The notes under the pieces: generated by a model
Database searches by the model: none
What the model saw: only the letters and a program-made list of their open reading frames with translations
Told to the model about the DNA's origin: nothing
Shown here: positions 26,020-35,097 of the stretch, piece by piece
Layout: the number at the start of each line of letters is the position of its first letter
Numbering within the stretch: the first letter of the stretch is position 1
From: Maricaulis parjimensis
GTDB lineage: Bacteria > Pseudomonadota > Alphaproteobacteria > Caulobacterales > Maricaulaceae
NCBI RefSeq assembly: GCF_016817355.1
Contig: NZ_JADOTT010000005.1
Span: forward strand, 62,001-126,000
Length of the DNA stretch: 64,000 nucleotides
Reading direction: 5' to 3'
Made by a program: the position numbers and the translations under genes

Positions 26020-27210
26020 ATGAGTGCTAGCGACGATCCCATCGTCATCGTCGGCATGGCCCGCACCCCGATGGGCGGCCTGCTGGGTGAGCTCTCGCCC
26101 CTGTCCGCGAACGAGCTGGGCGCCATCGCCGTCAAGGCTGCCATGGAAGAAGCCGGTCTGGCCGGTGATGATGTCGACCAGGTCCTGATGGGCAATGTGC
26201 TGATGGCTGGTCAGGGCCAGGCCCCGGGCCGCCAGGCCGCGATCAAGGCCGGCCTGCCGAAATCCGTCGAAGCCACCACGCTGAACAAGATGTGCGGCTC
26301 CGGCATGCAGGCGGCCATCATGGGCCGTTCAGCCATCGCGGCGGGTGATGCGGAAATCATCATCGCCGGTGGTATGGAATCCATGACCAACGCGCCGCAC
26401 ATGCTGCCGACCCACCGCGGCGGCTTCAAATACGGCCATGACGTCGTCAAGGACCACATGGCCCAGGACGGTCTGGAAGACGCCTATGAGAAAAAGGCGA
26501 TGGGCGTGTTTGCCGACATGATCGCGGAAGAACACCAGTTCACCCGCGAGCAGCAGGATGCCTATGCGCTGGAAACCCTGGCCCGTGCCCAGCGCGCGAC
26601 CAAGGAAGGCGATTTCAAGCGCGAGATCACGCCGGTGACCATCCAGACACGCAAGGGCGATGTCGTGGTCGATACGGACGAACTGCCGCGCAAGGCCATG
26701 CCGGAAAAGATTCCGAGCCTGCGTCCCGCCTTCGGCAAGGACGGCACGGTGACGGCCGCCAATGCCTCGGCGATCTCCGATGGCGCCGCCGCGCTGATCA
26801 TGATGCGCCTGTCGGAAGCGGAACGCCGCGGTCTCAAGCCGATCGCCAAGATTGTCGCGACCGCCGCACACGCTCATGAGCCGGCTTACTTCACCACCGC
26901 TCCGGTGCCTGCCATGCGCAAGGTCGTCGAGCGCGCCGGCTGGCAGATCGAGGATGTCGATCTGTGGGAAATCAACGAGGCCTTTGCCGTGGTGCCGATG
27001 ATCGCGATGAAGGAGCTGGGCATTTCCCACGACATCATCAACGTCAATGGCGGCGCCTGCGCCCTGGGTCACCCGATCGGCGCTTCCGGTGCCCGCATCA
27101 TGGTGACGCTGCTGGCTGCGCTGGAAAAGCACGGCAAGTCCAAGGGTGTGGCTTCGCTCTGCATCGGTGGCGGTGAAGCCACTGCCGTCGCCGTGGAGCG
27201 CATGGCTTAA
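26020..27210 (+). CDS. Acetyl-CoA C-acetyltransferase (thiolase)
   Basis: A biosynthetic-type thiolase that condenses two acetyl-CoA to acetoacetyl-CoA or cleaves it. The 396-residue product has the acyl-accepting Cys92 in NKMCGSGMQA, the His351 in ALGHPIGASG and the Cys381 in LCIGGGE. Length is typical. A GAGGAGA ribosome site lies 8 bp before the ATG. It stands alone here, ending in a strong terminator; the usual partner for polyhydroxybutyrate (phaB) is not nearby. Symbol left blank because atoB and phaA cannot be separated by sequence alone. Confidence 0.92.
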   Translation: MSASDDPIVIVGMARTPMGGLLGELSPLSANELGAIAVKAAMEEAGLAGDDVDQVLMGNVLMAGQGQAPGRQAAIKAGLPKSVEATTLNKMCGSGMQAAIMGRSAIAAGDAEIIIAGGMESMTNAPHMLPTHRGGFKYGHDVVKDHMAQDGLEDAYEKKAMGVFADMIAEEHQFTREQQDAYALETLARAQRATKEGDFKREITPVTIQTRKGDVVVDTDELPRKAMPEKIPSLRPAFGKDGTVTAANASAISDGAAALIMMRLSEAERRGLKPIAKIVATAAHAHEPAYFTTAPVPAMRKVVERAGWQIEDVDLWEINEAFAVVPMIAMKELGISHDIINVNGGACALGHPIGASGARIMVTLLAALEKHGKSKGVASLCIGGGEATAVAVERMA

Positions 27211-27235
27211 GCCAGGCTCCAAGGCTGAAAACAAG

Positions 27236-27262
27236 AAGGGCGCAGCCATCGGCTGCGCCCTT
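27236..27262. terminator. Rho-independent terminator after the thiolase gene
   Basis: AAGGGCGCAGCC-atc-GGCTGCGCCCTT is a perfect 12-bp stem followed by TTTC. It lies 26 bp after the thiolase stop and also faces the small minus-strand gene, so it probably acts in both directions. Confidence 0.9.
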
Positions 27263-27273
27263 TTTCTTGGCAT

Positions 27274-27459
27274 CTACCAGCCTGCCGGATTGTCCGAAAA
27301 GCGGCAGGTCTCACTGTCGGCATGCCAGCTGCCATTGCCATCCAGGCAGGCCTCACGCTCCGTGGTCGTGAACAGGGCAAAGCGCAAGGCGATAGCCAGA
27401 ACAATCCCGACCAGCGTGATCGCCAGCCAGGTTCGCGGGCCGAGGCGGGCGCGTTTCAT
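27274..27459 (-). CDS. Small single-pass membrane protein, unknown
   Basis: The 61-residue product has a basic N-terminus, one membrane helix (about 11-29, WLAITLVGIVLAIALRFAL) and a short outside tail with two cysteines (ACLDGNGSWHADSETCRF), which could form a disulphide. It has a C-x(13)-C pattern typical of small periplasm-facing tethers. No family was recognised. Short length limits confidence. Confidence 0.55.
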   Translation of the reverse strand: MKRARLGPRTWLAITLVGIVLAIALRFALFTTTEREACLDGNGSWHADSETCRFSDNPAGW

Positions 27460-27505
27460 GCGCCGCCCCGGCGACAGGGTTCATGCTGCACTGGCGAAAA
27501 ACCGC

Positions 27506-27985
27506 TTAGCTGTCGATGTGATTCAGCGGAAGGCCACGGCCTTCCTTGACGTTGCGCACCTGGACCGAGGTCTGGAATTCGCCAACCACGTCGAGCGGAA
27601 TCATCTTCTCGTACATGAAGGTGTTGTAGGCATCGATGTCCGGCGCGACGATCTTCAGCAGATAGTCGTAGGGGCCTGTCATCGTGCAGCCTTCCACGAC
27701 TTCCTCGAAGTCCTGGATGGCCTTTTCGAACTTCTCGTAATTGGCCTTGCGGGCCGGCTGGATCTTCACTTCCAGATAGGCCGTGAACATCAGTCCAACC
27801 GCGCGACGATCCAGCTGGACCGAGCGCCGTTTGATGATACCTTCGGTCTCCAGGCGGCGAATTCGGCGCCAGCAGGGGGAGGGCGTCAGACCGACGATTT
27901 CCGCAATGTCCGCAACGGAGCGGCCCGCATCTTCCTGCAGGGCTTCAAGAATGCGAACGTCGATCGTATCTAGGGTAGCCGTCAT
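27506..27985 (-). CDS. Lrp/AsnC-family regulator, probably of the bkd operon
   Basis: The 159-residue product has the winged helix of Lrp/AsnC (DTIDVRILEALQEDAGRSVA, then LTPSPCWRRIRRLETEGIIK) at about 6-62 and an effector-binding RAM domain at about 75-150 (GPYDYLLKI). It is divergent from the 2-oxoacid dehydrogenase operon with a 193-bp gap. Lrp-type regulators next to branched-chain keto-acid dehydrogenase operons (BkdR) usually sense branched-chain amino acids or keto-acids and control that operon, so the same role is likely here. Local control and not global Lrp is inferred from neighbourhood. Confidence 0.88.
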   Translation of the reverse strand: MTATLDTIDVRILEALQEDAGRSVADIAEIVGLTPSPCWRRIRRLETEGIIKRRSVQLDRRAVGLMFTAYLEVKIQPARKANYEKFEKAIQDFEEVVEGCTMTGPYDYLLKIVAPDIDAYNTFMYEKMIPLDVVGEFQTSVQVRNVKEGRGLPLNHIDS

Positions 27986-28020
27986 TATTTCCTCAAATCA
28001 GAATTTTCTGAGAAAATAAT
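27986..28020. promoter_or_regulatory. AT-rich palindrome in the regulator/bkd intergenic region
   Basis: Directly before the Lrp-type gene is an AT-rich stretch containing CAGAATTTTCTG (28000-28011 region) flanked by ATTATTT and AAAATAAT ends (27984-28020), an imperfect inverted repeat resembling an Lrp-family box. It overlaps the regulator start, suggesting autoregulation, and may also control the divergent operon. Confidence 0.5.
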
Positions 28021-28178
28021 CTAAGCTTTCGCACTTGCGAACCCCAAAATGGCACCGCATTCCAATGGTGGACAAGACTAGCGCTTCCGCGTTAGAGCCC
28101 GTCGCGCAATATCGGTCGCCTGAGGCGTCCCGTTTGCATGTCCGGGGTATCTCGCCCCGCCAGTCCAGATGAGAGCTC

Positions 28179-29408
28179 ATGGCCCAAGACGCACCTCGCT
28201 TTCATGTCCCCGCGCCGCATGCGCGTCCCGGTGACACACCTGATTTTTCTCACATCGAGGTCCAGCCGGCCGGTGAGGCCAAACGGCCGGATGTCGCTGT
28301 GCCCGGCATGGAGACCCGCGATCTGGCCCTCGGCCTGATCGGTGTGCTCGACCATAACCACCAGGCGGTTGGCGAATGGGACCCGAAACTGGACGCGGAT
28401 GTCCTGCGTGAGGGGCTCAAGCACATGATGCTGACCCGCGCCTATGACGACCGCATGCTGAAACTGCAGCGCCAGGGCAAGATGAGCTTCTACATGAAGT
28501 CCACCGGCGAGGAGGCGATTGCCGTGGCCGGGGCGATGGCGCTCGACAAGGGCGACATGGTGTTCCCGTCCTACCGCCAGCAAGGCATGCTGTTCGCGCG
28601 GGGCCGCGACATTGTGGAGATGATGTGCCACTGCATCTCCAACAGCCGTGACAATCTCAAGGGCCGTCAGCTGCCGGTCCACTACACCTGGGCCGAGGGG
28701 AATTTCTTCTCGATCTCGGGCAATCTGGCGACGCAATTTCCGCAGGCTGTCGGCTATGCCATGGCCTGCCGCTACAAGGGCGAAAGCCAGATCGCAGCCA
28801 GCTGGATCGGCGAAGGCTCGACCGCTGAAGGCGATTTCCACGGCGCGCTGGTCCTGGCCTCCACCTACAAGGCGCCGGTCGTTCTGAATGTCGTGAACAA
28901 TCAGTGGGCCATTTCCACCTTCCAGGGGATCGCCGCTGGCGACGCTCCGACTTTCGCCGCCAAGGGGCTGGGCTATGGCCTCGCCTCCCTGCGTGTGGAC
29001 GGCAATGACTTCCTGGCCGTCTACGCCGCCACCCAATGGGCCGCCGAGCGCGCGCGCAAGGGGCATGGCGCCACGGTGATCGAGAGCTTCACCTATCGCG
29101 CTGATGCGCACTCCACCTCGGACGACCCGTCCGGCTACCGGCCGAAAGGCGAGGGGGAGGCCTGGCCGCTGGGTGATCCGATCGCGCGTCTGAAGAACCA
29201 TCTCATCGGTCTGGGTGAGTGGGACGAAGAGCGCCATGTCGCGCTCGAGAAGGAGCTGAACGAGCTGGTGATTGCCTCCTACAAGGAAGCCGAAAGCTAC
29301 GGCACGCTGCATGACGGTCCGCTCTCGCCGGTCGAGTCGATCTTCGAGGATGTCTATGCCGAACAGGACTGGCGCCTGCGCCGCCAGCGCCAGGATCTGG
29401 GAGTCTAG
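28179..29408 (+). CDS. bkdA1: Branched-chain 2-oxoacid dehydrogenase E1 alpha subunit
   Basis: The E1 alpha subunit decarboxylates 2-oxoacids of valine, leucine and isoleucine catabolism using thiamine diphosphate. The 409-residue product has the TPP-binding motif GEGSTAEGDFH...NNQWAIS, and the phosphorylation-loop-like segment YRADAHSTSDDPSGYR. The RQQGML and GHGATVIE segments are typical of BCKDH alpha. It has an N-terminal extension (about 50 residues) seen in bacterial BkdA1. It starts the operon with E1 beta, E2 and E3. Confidence 0.93.
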   Translation: MAQDAPRFHVPAPHARPGDTPDFSHIEVQPAGEAKRPDVAVPGMETRDLALGLIGVLDHNHQAVGEWDPKLDADVLREGLKHMMLTRAYDDRMLKLQRQGKMSFYMKSTGEEAIAVAGAMALDKGDMVFPSYRQQGMLFARGRDIVEMMCHCISNSRDNLKGRQLPVHYTWAEGNFFSISGNLATQFPQAVGYAMACRYKGESQIAASWIGEGSTAEGDFHGALVLASTYKAPVVLNVVNNQWAISTFQGIAAGDAPTFAAKGLGYGLASLRVDGNDFLAVYAATQWAAERARKGHGATVIESFTYRADAHSTSDDPSGYRPKGEGEAWPLGDPIARLKNHLIGLGEWDEERHVALEKELNELVIASYKEAESYGTLHDGPLSPVESIFEDVYAEQDWRLRRQRQDLGV

Positions 29409-29411
29409 GAC

Positions 29412-30425
29412 ATGGCCAAGATGAACATGATCCAGGCGCTCAACTCGGCGCTGGATGTGATGATGGAACGCGATCCCGACGTCATCAGCTTTGGCGAGGA
29501 TGCCGGCTATTTCGGCGGTGTGTTCCGGGTAACCGCGAACCTGCAGAAGAAATACGGGCTGGACCGCTCCTTCGACGCGCCGATCAATGAAGCGGCCATC
29601 GTGGCGATGGCGATCGGCATGGCGGCCAAGGGCCTCAAGCCTGTCGCCGAGATCCAGTTTGCCGACTACATCTTCCCGGGGCTCGACCAGATCGTCTCCG
29701 AATTGTCGCGCATCCGTTATCGCACGGCCGGCCAGTTCACGGTTCCCGCCGTGATCCGCACGCCCTGTGGCGGCGGTATCCGCGGTGGCCAGACCCACTC
29801 CATGAGCCCGGAAGCCTTCTTCACCCATATCCCGGGTGTGCAAGTGGTGATGCCGTCCAACCCCTATGACGCCAAGGGCCTGCTGATCGCCGCGATCGAG
29901 AGCCCGGACCCGGTCATCTTCTTCGAGCCCAAACGTCTCTATAATGGCCCGTTCGAAGGCCATTCCGGCGGTGCGCTGGCCTCCTGGGGCAATCATCCCA
30001 AGGGCGAAGTGCCTGAAGGCCATTACTCCCTGCCCATCGGCAAGGCGGAAGTGGTCCGTGAGGGCAAGGATGTCACCGTGGTCGCCTATGGCACGCTGGT
30101 CCTGGTCGCCCAGGCAGCCGCCGAACGCGCCGGTATCGATGCTGAAGTGATCGATCTGAAGACGCTGGCTCCCTACGATATCGAGACGATTGCCCGTTCG
30201 GTGAAGAAGACCGGCCGCTGCGTCGTCTCCCAGGAAGCGCCGCGGACCTCGGGTTTTGCGGCCGAACTGGCCGCGCAGATCCAGGAAGAGTGCTTCTACG
30301 CGCTCGAAGCCCCGATCCAGCGTGTCACCGGTTGGGATACGCCCTATCCGCATGCCCATGAATGGTCCTACTTCCCGGGACCGGACCGTTTCATCAACGC
30401 GATGAACGCCGTGCTGGAGGCTTAA
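29412..30425 (+). CDS. bkdA2: Branched-chain 2-oxoacid dehydrogenase E1 beta subunit
   Basis: The E1 beta subunit completes the TPP site of the decarboxylase. The 337-residue product has the transketolase-like pyrimidine domain (DPDVISFGEDAGYFGGVFRV, then RSFDAPINEAAIVAMAIGM) and the C-terminal transketolase domain (EVIDLKTLAPYDIETIARSV). It starts 4 bp after the E1 alpha stop, so the two are co-translated. Confidence 0.93.
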   Translation: MAKMNMIQALNSALDVMMERDPDVISFGEDAGYFGGVFRVTANLQKKYGLDRSFDAPINEAAIVAMAIGMAAKGLKPVAEIQFADYIFPGLDQIVSELSRIRYRTAGQFTVPAVIRTPCGGGIRGGQTHSMSPEAFFTHIPGVQVVMPSNPYDAKGLLIAAIESPDPVIFFEPKRLYNGPFEGHSGGALASWGNHPKGEVPEGHYSLPIGKAEVVREGKDVTVVAYGTLVLVAQAAAERAGIDAEVIDLKTLAPYDIETIARSVKKTGRCVVSQEAPRTSGFAAELAAQIQEECFYALEAPIQRVTGWDTPYPHAHEWSYFPGPDRFINAMNAVLEA

Positions 30426-30428
30426 GCG

Positions 30429-31679
30429 ATGAGTGAGTACCGCTATAAAATGCCTGATGTCGGCGAAGGGATCGTCGAGGCGGAAATCGTCGAATGGCAC
30501 GTCAAGGAAGGTGACACGGTCACCGAGGACCAGCACGTGCTGGACGTGATGACGGACAAGGCGACGGTGGAGATTCCCTGCGCCGTGAACGGCACCGTGA
30601 CCAAGCTGGTCGGCGCGCCGGGCGATGTCATCGCTGTCGGCACGGAAATCATGTTCATCGCCACGTCTGGTGCCGCTCCCGTCGAGGAGGAGGCACCGGC
30701 CGAAGCGCCCAAGGAAGAGCCCAAGCCGGCCGCCAAGAAGCCCGTTGAGCCGGAAGTCTCCGCCGAGGCTCCGTCCGTGGCAGCGCGCCCGACCGGCGAG
30801 CGTCCGCTGGCCAGCCCCGCCGTGCGCAAGCGCGCCCTGGATGCGGCGATTGATCTGGGTGTGGTTCCCGGCACGGGCCCGGCCGGCCGGATCACGCATG
30901 ACGATCTGGATGATTTTATCAAATCCGGTGGCCGCCTGGCCGCGCGTTCCGGAGGCGGTTCCGCCATCCGTTCGGCGCGCACGGCGGTGACCGAGGAGAA
31001 GGTGATCGGCCTGCGCCGTCGCATCTCCGACAATATGTCCCGTGCCCAGCGTACGATCCCGGACATTGCCTATGTCGAGGAAATCGACGTCACGGCGCTG
31101 GAAGAATTGCGCGCGCATCTCAATGCACACCGCTCCGAAGACCAGCCCAAGCTGACCTTCATTCCCTTCCTCGTCCTGGCGCTGACCAAGGCCCTGCCGG
31201 ACACGCCCCAAGCCAATGCCCATTTCGATGGCGAGGCCATGGTGCTGACCAAGTATGAGGCCGTGCATTGCGGCATCGCGGCCGCCACGCCGAACGGTCT
31301 CATGGTGCCGGTAATCAAGCATGCGGAAAGCCTGGACATCTGGCAGATCGCCTCGGAACTCTCGCGCCTCGGCCAAGCGGCTAAGGATGGCAAGGCCTCC
31401 AAGGACGAGCTGAGCGGGTCCACCATCACCATCACCTCGCTGGGGGCAATCGGTGGTCTGGTCACGACGCCCATCCTGAACGCACCAGAAACGGCGATCA
31501 TCGGCGTCAACAAGATGCAGACCCTGCCGCGCTTCGATGCGGATGGTCAGGTCGTGCCGCGCAAGCTGATGAATCTGTCCTCCTGCTTCGATCACCGGAT
31601 CGTCGACGGGTATGACGCCGCCATGCTGATCCAGCGGGTCAAATCCCTGCTGGAAAACCCGGCAACGCTGTTCATGTGA
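30429..31679 (+). CDS. bkdB: Branched-chain 2-oxoacid dehydrogenase E2 (dihydrolipoyl acyltransferase)
   Basis: E2 forms the core of the complex and moves the acyl group to CoA. The 416-residue product has one lipoyl domain (residues 1-77) with the lipoyl Lys44 in VMTDKATVEI, an Ala/Pro/Glu linker, a peripheral-subunit-binding domain (about 118-155, ASPAVRKRALDAAIDLGVV) and the acyltransferase domain with the catalytic His389 and Asp393 in SSCFDHRIVDG. It starts 4 bp after E1 beta. Only one lipoyl domain is present. Confidence 0.93.
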   Translation: MSEYRYKMPDVGEGIVEAEIVEWHVKEGDTVTEDQHVLDVMTDKATVEIPCAVNGTVTKLVGAPGDVIAVGTEIMFIATSGAAPVEEEAPAEAPKEEPKPAAKKPVEPEVSAEAPSVAARPTGERPLASPAVRKRALDAAIDLGVVPGTGPAGRITHDDLDDFIKSGGRLAARSGGGSAIRSARTAVTEEKVIGLRRRISDNMSRAQRTIPDIAYVEEIDVTALEELRAHLNAHRSEDQPKLTFIPFLVLALTKALPDTPQANAHFDGEAMVLTKYEAVHCGIAAATPNGLMVPVIKHAESLDIWQIASELSRLGQAAKDGKASKDELSGSTITITSLGAIGGLVTTPILNAPETAIIGVNKMQTLPRFDADGQVVPRKLMNLSSCFDHRIVDGYDAAMLIQRVKSLLENPATLFM

Positions 31680-31746
31680 GGCTGACCCCGGTCTGCTTGA
31701 CCGGACCGGGCAAAGCGCCCAAAAGCAAAAGAGGGGAGTGAATGAG

Positions 31747-31968
31747 ATGACGCCAAGTGTGAAACAGACCTGGTCCGATTTCATCTCCGCCGTTGCCGTT
31801 TGGGCGGCCGGCGTTTTCATCCTCATGTTCTATCACGGGAAGATCGGCATCCAGTCCGAATGGATGCCCCAGATCGTGTTCGGCTCTTTTGCTGTGGTTG
31901 CCTTGGGCTCCGTGATCGGTTCCCTGGTCTGGCGCCGCCTCAGTCGTCCGCAAGAAGCCAACACCTGA
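31747..31968 (+). CDS. Small two-helix membrane protein inside the bkd operon
   Basis: The 73-residue product has two hydrophobic segments (about 12-30, ISAVAVWAAGVFILMFY, and about 40-60, PQIVFGSFAVVALGSVIGSLV). The ATG at 31747 is chosen because GAGGGGAG lies 8 bp upstream; a GTG at 31738 in the same frame falls inside that site. It sits between the E2 and E3 genes, and its start has a good ribosome site, so it is probably expressed with the operon. No family was recognised. Its place between E2 and E3 is odd because those genes are usually adjacent. Confidence 0.6.
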   Translation: MTPSVKQTWSDFISAVAVWAAGVFILMFYHGKIGIQSEWMPQIVFGSFAVVALGSVIGSLVWRRLSRPQEANT

Positions 31969-32038
31969 TACCCCGTCCGGAGCCCCGCGCTCCGGTCATT
32001 TCTCGATTTTGCGCTGATACACTCAAGGAGCGCCTGTG

Positions 32039-33472
32039 ATGCAGACACGGTCTTGCCAAGTCCTCATTGTCGGGGGTGGTCCCGGCGGTTATCCGGCCGC
32101 TATCCGGGCCGGCCAGCTGGGCCTCGACACGATCATTGTCGACAAGCACGGTCTGGGTGGCACCTGCCTCAATCGCGGCTGTATCCCCTCCAAGGCGATG
32201 ATCCATGCCGCGACCGAGTACGAGCATATGAGTGCTGCGGCCAAGGGCGACCGGTTCGGCATTTCCCTGTCCGAAGAGCCCAAGCTGGACATGGGCAAGC
32301 TGATCGGCTGGAAGGACGGCATCGTCTCCAAGCTGACCGGCGGCGTGGCGCAGTTGATCAAGGCGGCCGGTGCCGAGCATATTGCCGGCTGGGCGAACTT
32401 TAAGAATGCCAAGACCTGCATCGTCACCACGGATGCAGGCGAGGAGATCGAGATCACGGCGGAGAATGTCGTGCTCGCCACCGGTTCGGTGGAAGTCGAA
32501 CTCCCCTTCATGCCCTTCGGCGACAATGTCATCGGCTCCACCCAGGCGCTGGAACTGACGGAAAAGCCGGAGAAGCTCGTCGTTGTCGGTGCCGGCTATA
32601 TCGGCCTGGAACTGGGCATCGCCTATCGCAAGCTGGGCACTGAGGTCACCTTCATCGAGGCGCTGGATCGCATCCTGCCGCTCTATGACAAGGAGATCAC
32701 CCGCCCGATCACCATGTGGCTGAAGAAGCACAAGGTGGATGTGAACCTGTCCTGCAAGGCCAAGGGCGTCACGCAAGGCAAGGACGGCAAATCCGTTCTG
32801 GAATACGAGGACGCCAAGGGCGCCACGCAGACGATCGAGGCCGACAAGATCCTCGTCGCCGTCGGCCGCAAGGCCTGCCTGGACGGCTGGGGCCTGGAGA
32901 ATATGGGCCTCGATCTGGACGGCAAATTCATCAAGGTCGACGCCCAGTGCCGCACCGGAATGCGCGGTGTCTACGCGATCGGTGATGTTGTCGGTGAGCC
33001 GCTCCTGGCGCACAAGGCGACGGCCCAGGGCGAAATGGTCGCCGAGATCATCGCCGGTCATCGCCGCGTGCATGATCCGGTCGCCATCGCTGCTGTCTGC
33101 TTCACCGAACCGGAAGTCGTTGGCGTCGGCCTGACGCCGGATGAGGCCAAGGCGAAGGGTGAAGAGGTCATCACCGGCAAATTCCCGCTCGCCGCTTCGG
33201 GCCGCTATCTCTCCATGGATGCCGGTACGGATGGCGGTTTCGTCCGCGTCACGGCGCGCAAGGATGACCATGTCATCCTCGGCATCCACGCCGTTGGTAC
33301 GCATGTGTCTGAGCTCTCGGGCGAGTTTGCCCTGGCGGTCGAGATGGGTGCACGCTTGGAAGACATTGCCGGCACGATCCACGTCCACCCGACCCTGACG
33401 GAAGGCTTCGCCGAATCCGCCCTGACGGCACTGGGCCACCCGATCCACATCACGGCACCGAAGGCGGGCTAG
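32039..33472 (+). CDS. lpd: Dihydrolipoyl dehydrogenase (E3)
   Basis: E3 reoxidises dihydrolipoamide of the 2-oxoacid dehydrogenase complex using FAD and NAD+. The 477-residue product has the FAD-binding GxGxxG-type motif VGGGPGG (11-17), the redox disulphide GGTCLNRGCIP with Cys43 and Cys48, a second Rossmann motif (VVGAGYIGLELG) and the C-terminal HVHPTLTEGF motif with the active-site His. The ATG at 32039 is preferred over a GTG at 32036 because AAGGAG is 8 bp ahead of it. This copy is dedicated to the bkd operon. Confidence 0.95.
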   Translation: MQTRSCQVLIVGGGPGGYPAAIRAGQLGLDTIIVDKHGLGGTCLNRGCIPSKAMIHAATEYEHMSAAAKGDRFGISLSEEPKLDMGKLIGWKDGIVSKLTGGVAQLIKAAGAEHIAGWANFKNAKTCIVTTDAGEEIEITAENVVLATGSVEVELPFMPFGDNVIGSTQALELTEKPEKLVVVGAGYIGLELGIAYRKLGTEVTFIEALDRILPLYDKEITRPITMWLKKHKVDVNLSCKAKGVTQGKDGKSVLEYEDAKGATQTIEADKILVAVGRKACLDGWGLENMGLDLDGKFIKVDAQCRTGMRGVYAIGDVVGEPLLAHKATAQGEMVAEIIAGHRRVHDPVAIAAVCFTEPEVVGVGLTPDEAKAKGEEVITGKFPLAASGRYLSMDAGTDGGFVRVTARKDDHVILGIHAVGTHVSELSGEFALAVEMGARLEDIAGTIHVHPTLTEGFAESALTALGHPIHITAPKAG

Positions 33473-33489
33473 GCCCGGCTTTCCGCCCC

Positions 33490-33657
33490 ATGGAAATCAC
33501 GCTCTTCCTCCTTGCCGCGGCCATCATTCTCTTCTTCCTCTTCAGGGGCCGGAAGACGAAAGCGCGTGATGAGACGGCGGAAGCGGCCCGCAAGGCGGTG
33601 GAGGCGCGGCTGGGCGACAGTGCTGCGGCGCAGCGAGATGAGGACTCGCGTGCTTGA
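33490..33657 (+). CDS. Short membrane-anchored protein, unknown (55 aa)
   Basis: The ATG at 33490 opens a 55-codon frame: MEITLFLLAAAIILFFLFRG, a single membrane helix, then a charged, Ala-rich helical tail (with alternating Lys/Glu/Arg) ending in DSRA. It follows lpd by 17 bp, and codon use looks coding. No ribosome site of note. No family was recognised. Confidence 0.5.
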   Translation: MEITLFLLAAAIILFFLFRGRKTKARDETAEAARKAVEARLGDSAAAQRDEDSRA

Positions 33658-33728
33658 TTAGACGGGCCCCGTTGCCTAGTGTCCGGCCAATTTTCTGAAC
33701 GCGTTTATTTCCGCCGGGACAATACGAT

Positions 33729-34613
33729 ATGGCCGCTTCACCTGCGCCGTCCTTCCAGGACCTGATCCTGCGTCTGCAGCATTACTGGGCCGAGCAGGGC
33801 TGCGCCATTCTCCAGCCCTATGATGTGGAAGTGGGGGCCGGCACGCTGCACCCGGCCACGACGCTGCGCTCGCTGGGGCCGCGCCCCTGGCGTGCCGCCT
33901 ATGTCCAGCCCTCGCGCCGTCCGGGCGATGGCCGCTATGGCGAGAACCCCAACCGCCTCCAGCACTATTACCAGTTCCAGGTCCTGCTGAAGCCGTGCCC
34001 GGCCGATATCCAGGACCTCTATCTCGGCTCGCTCGACGCGATCGGCATCGACCGCGATTTGCACGATGTCCGCTTTGTCGAGGATGACTGGGAAAACCCG
34101 ACCGTGGGCGCCTGGGGTCTGGGCTGGGAGGTCTGGTGTGACGGGATGGAAGTCTCCCAATTCACCTATTTCCAGCAGGTCGGCGGGCTCGATGTCGATC
34201 TCGTCTCCGGCGAGCTGACCTATGGGCTGGAACGCCTGGCCATGTATGTCCAGGGCGTGGAGAATGTCTACGATCTGGACTTCAATGGTGCGGGCCTGAA
34301 ATACGGCGATGTCTTCCAGGAAGCCGAGCGCCAGTATTCCGAATTCAATTTCGAGCATGCCGATGTCGACATGCTGATTGAGTGGTTCAAGGGCGCGGAA
34401 AGCCAGTGCATGGCCCTGCTCAATCTCGACAAGCCGCTGCCCCTGCCGGCCTATGATTTCTGCCTGAAGGCCTCGCACCTGTTCAATCTGGTCGATGCCC
34501 GCGGCGCCATTTCGGTGGCCGAACGCGCCAGCTGGATCGCCCGCGTCCGCGAACTGGCCAAGGGCTGCGCTGAAGCCTGGGTGAAGTCCGAACGCGCGGC
34601 GCTGGAGGGGTAG
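33729..34613 (+). CDS. glyQ: Glycyl-tRNA synthetase alpha subunit
   Basis: GlyQ carries the class II catalytic domain of the alpha2beta2 glycyl-tRNA synthetase. The 294-residue product begins [18 protein letters not shown] and contains [18 protein letters not shown] and the [20 protein letters not shown] segment, all typical. The length is standard. The glyS gene for the beta subunit is not immediately next but follows two small genes at 35579. Confidence 0.96.
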   Translation: MAASPAPSFQDLILRLQHYWAEQGCAILQPYDVEVGAGTLHPATTLRSLGPRPWRAAYVQPSRRPGDGRYGENPNRLQHYYQFQVLLKPCPADIQDLYLGSLDAIGIDRDLHDVRFVEDDWENPTVGAWGLGWEVWCDGMEVSQFTYFQQVGGLDVDLVSGELTYGLERLAMYVQGVENVYDLDFNGAGLKYGDVFQEAERQYSEFNFEHADVDMLIEWFKGAESQCMALLNLDKPLPLPAYDFCLKASHLFNLVDARGAISVAERASWIARVRELAKGCAEAWVKSERAALEG

Positions 34614-34617
34614 GGCG

Positions 34618-35097
34618 ATGCGGTTTGCAGCCCTTCTTGCCCTGATCGCCGCGCTTGGCGCCGGTGTGCTGGTGCTGCGCATGAACTCCGATGACGGCGT
34701 GACGGAACAGGTTGCTTTGCCGAGTGCCGAGGACCGCTCGCGCTATGTCGAGTTGGGACTGATCCCCGCGTCTCTTCCGGAGGGGGCTGAAATCACGTCC
34801 ATTCTTCGCAATCAAGGCGAGGAGAACTCGGCAAGCATTTCATTCGAACTGTCTGCACGACCGGCCCCGGAATGGCTTGCGCGCGTCCTTCCCACACGGC
34901 CCATGCCGGGCACGGAAGCATCCGCCCCTGATCGGGTGAGCGGTCAAACCCAAGGCAGTGTTTCCATCATTGCTTGGGGTGATTTCTGCGATGGGGACCA
35001 GGCCTGGCGCTATACCATTGCCGAAAGCGGGGCGGGCCTCGCCCAAAATGTGACGGGGCGCTCGGGCGCCTGTTTGGCAACGGAGACCGCCTCATGA
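34618..35097 (+). CDS. Small exported protein between glyQ and glyS, unknown
   Basis: The 159-residue product begins with a signal-anchor or signal peptide (MRFAALLALIAALGAGVLVL) and has a low-complexity hydrophilic body with three cysteines (FCDGDQ; SGACLAT). No family was recognised. It starts 4 bp after glyQ, and its stop overlaps the next gene by 4 bp (ATGA), so it lies firmly in the operon. Confidence 0.6.
   Translation: MRFAALLALIAALGAGVLVLRMNSDDGVTEQVALPSAEDRSRYVELGLIPASLPEGAEITSILRNQGEENSASISFELSARPAPEWLARVLPTRPMPGTEASAPDRVSGQTQGSVSIIAWGDFCDGDQAWRYTIAESGAGLAQNVTGRSGACLATETAS

Noticed and set aside
28092-31826. A 1244-codon open frame on the minus strand opposite the bkd genes
   Set aside because: Antisense of bkdA1-bkdA2-bkdB, with Arg/Gly/His-rich composition and no motif. 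It is a GC-bias artefact.
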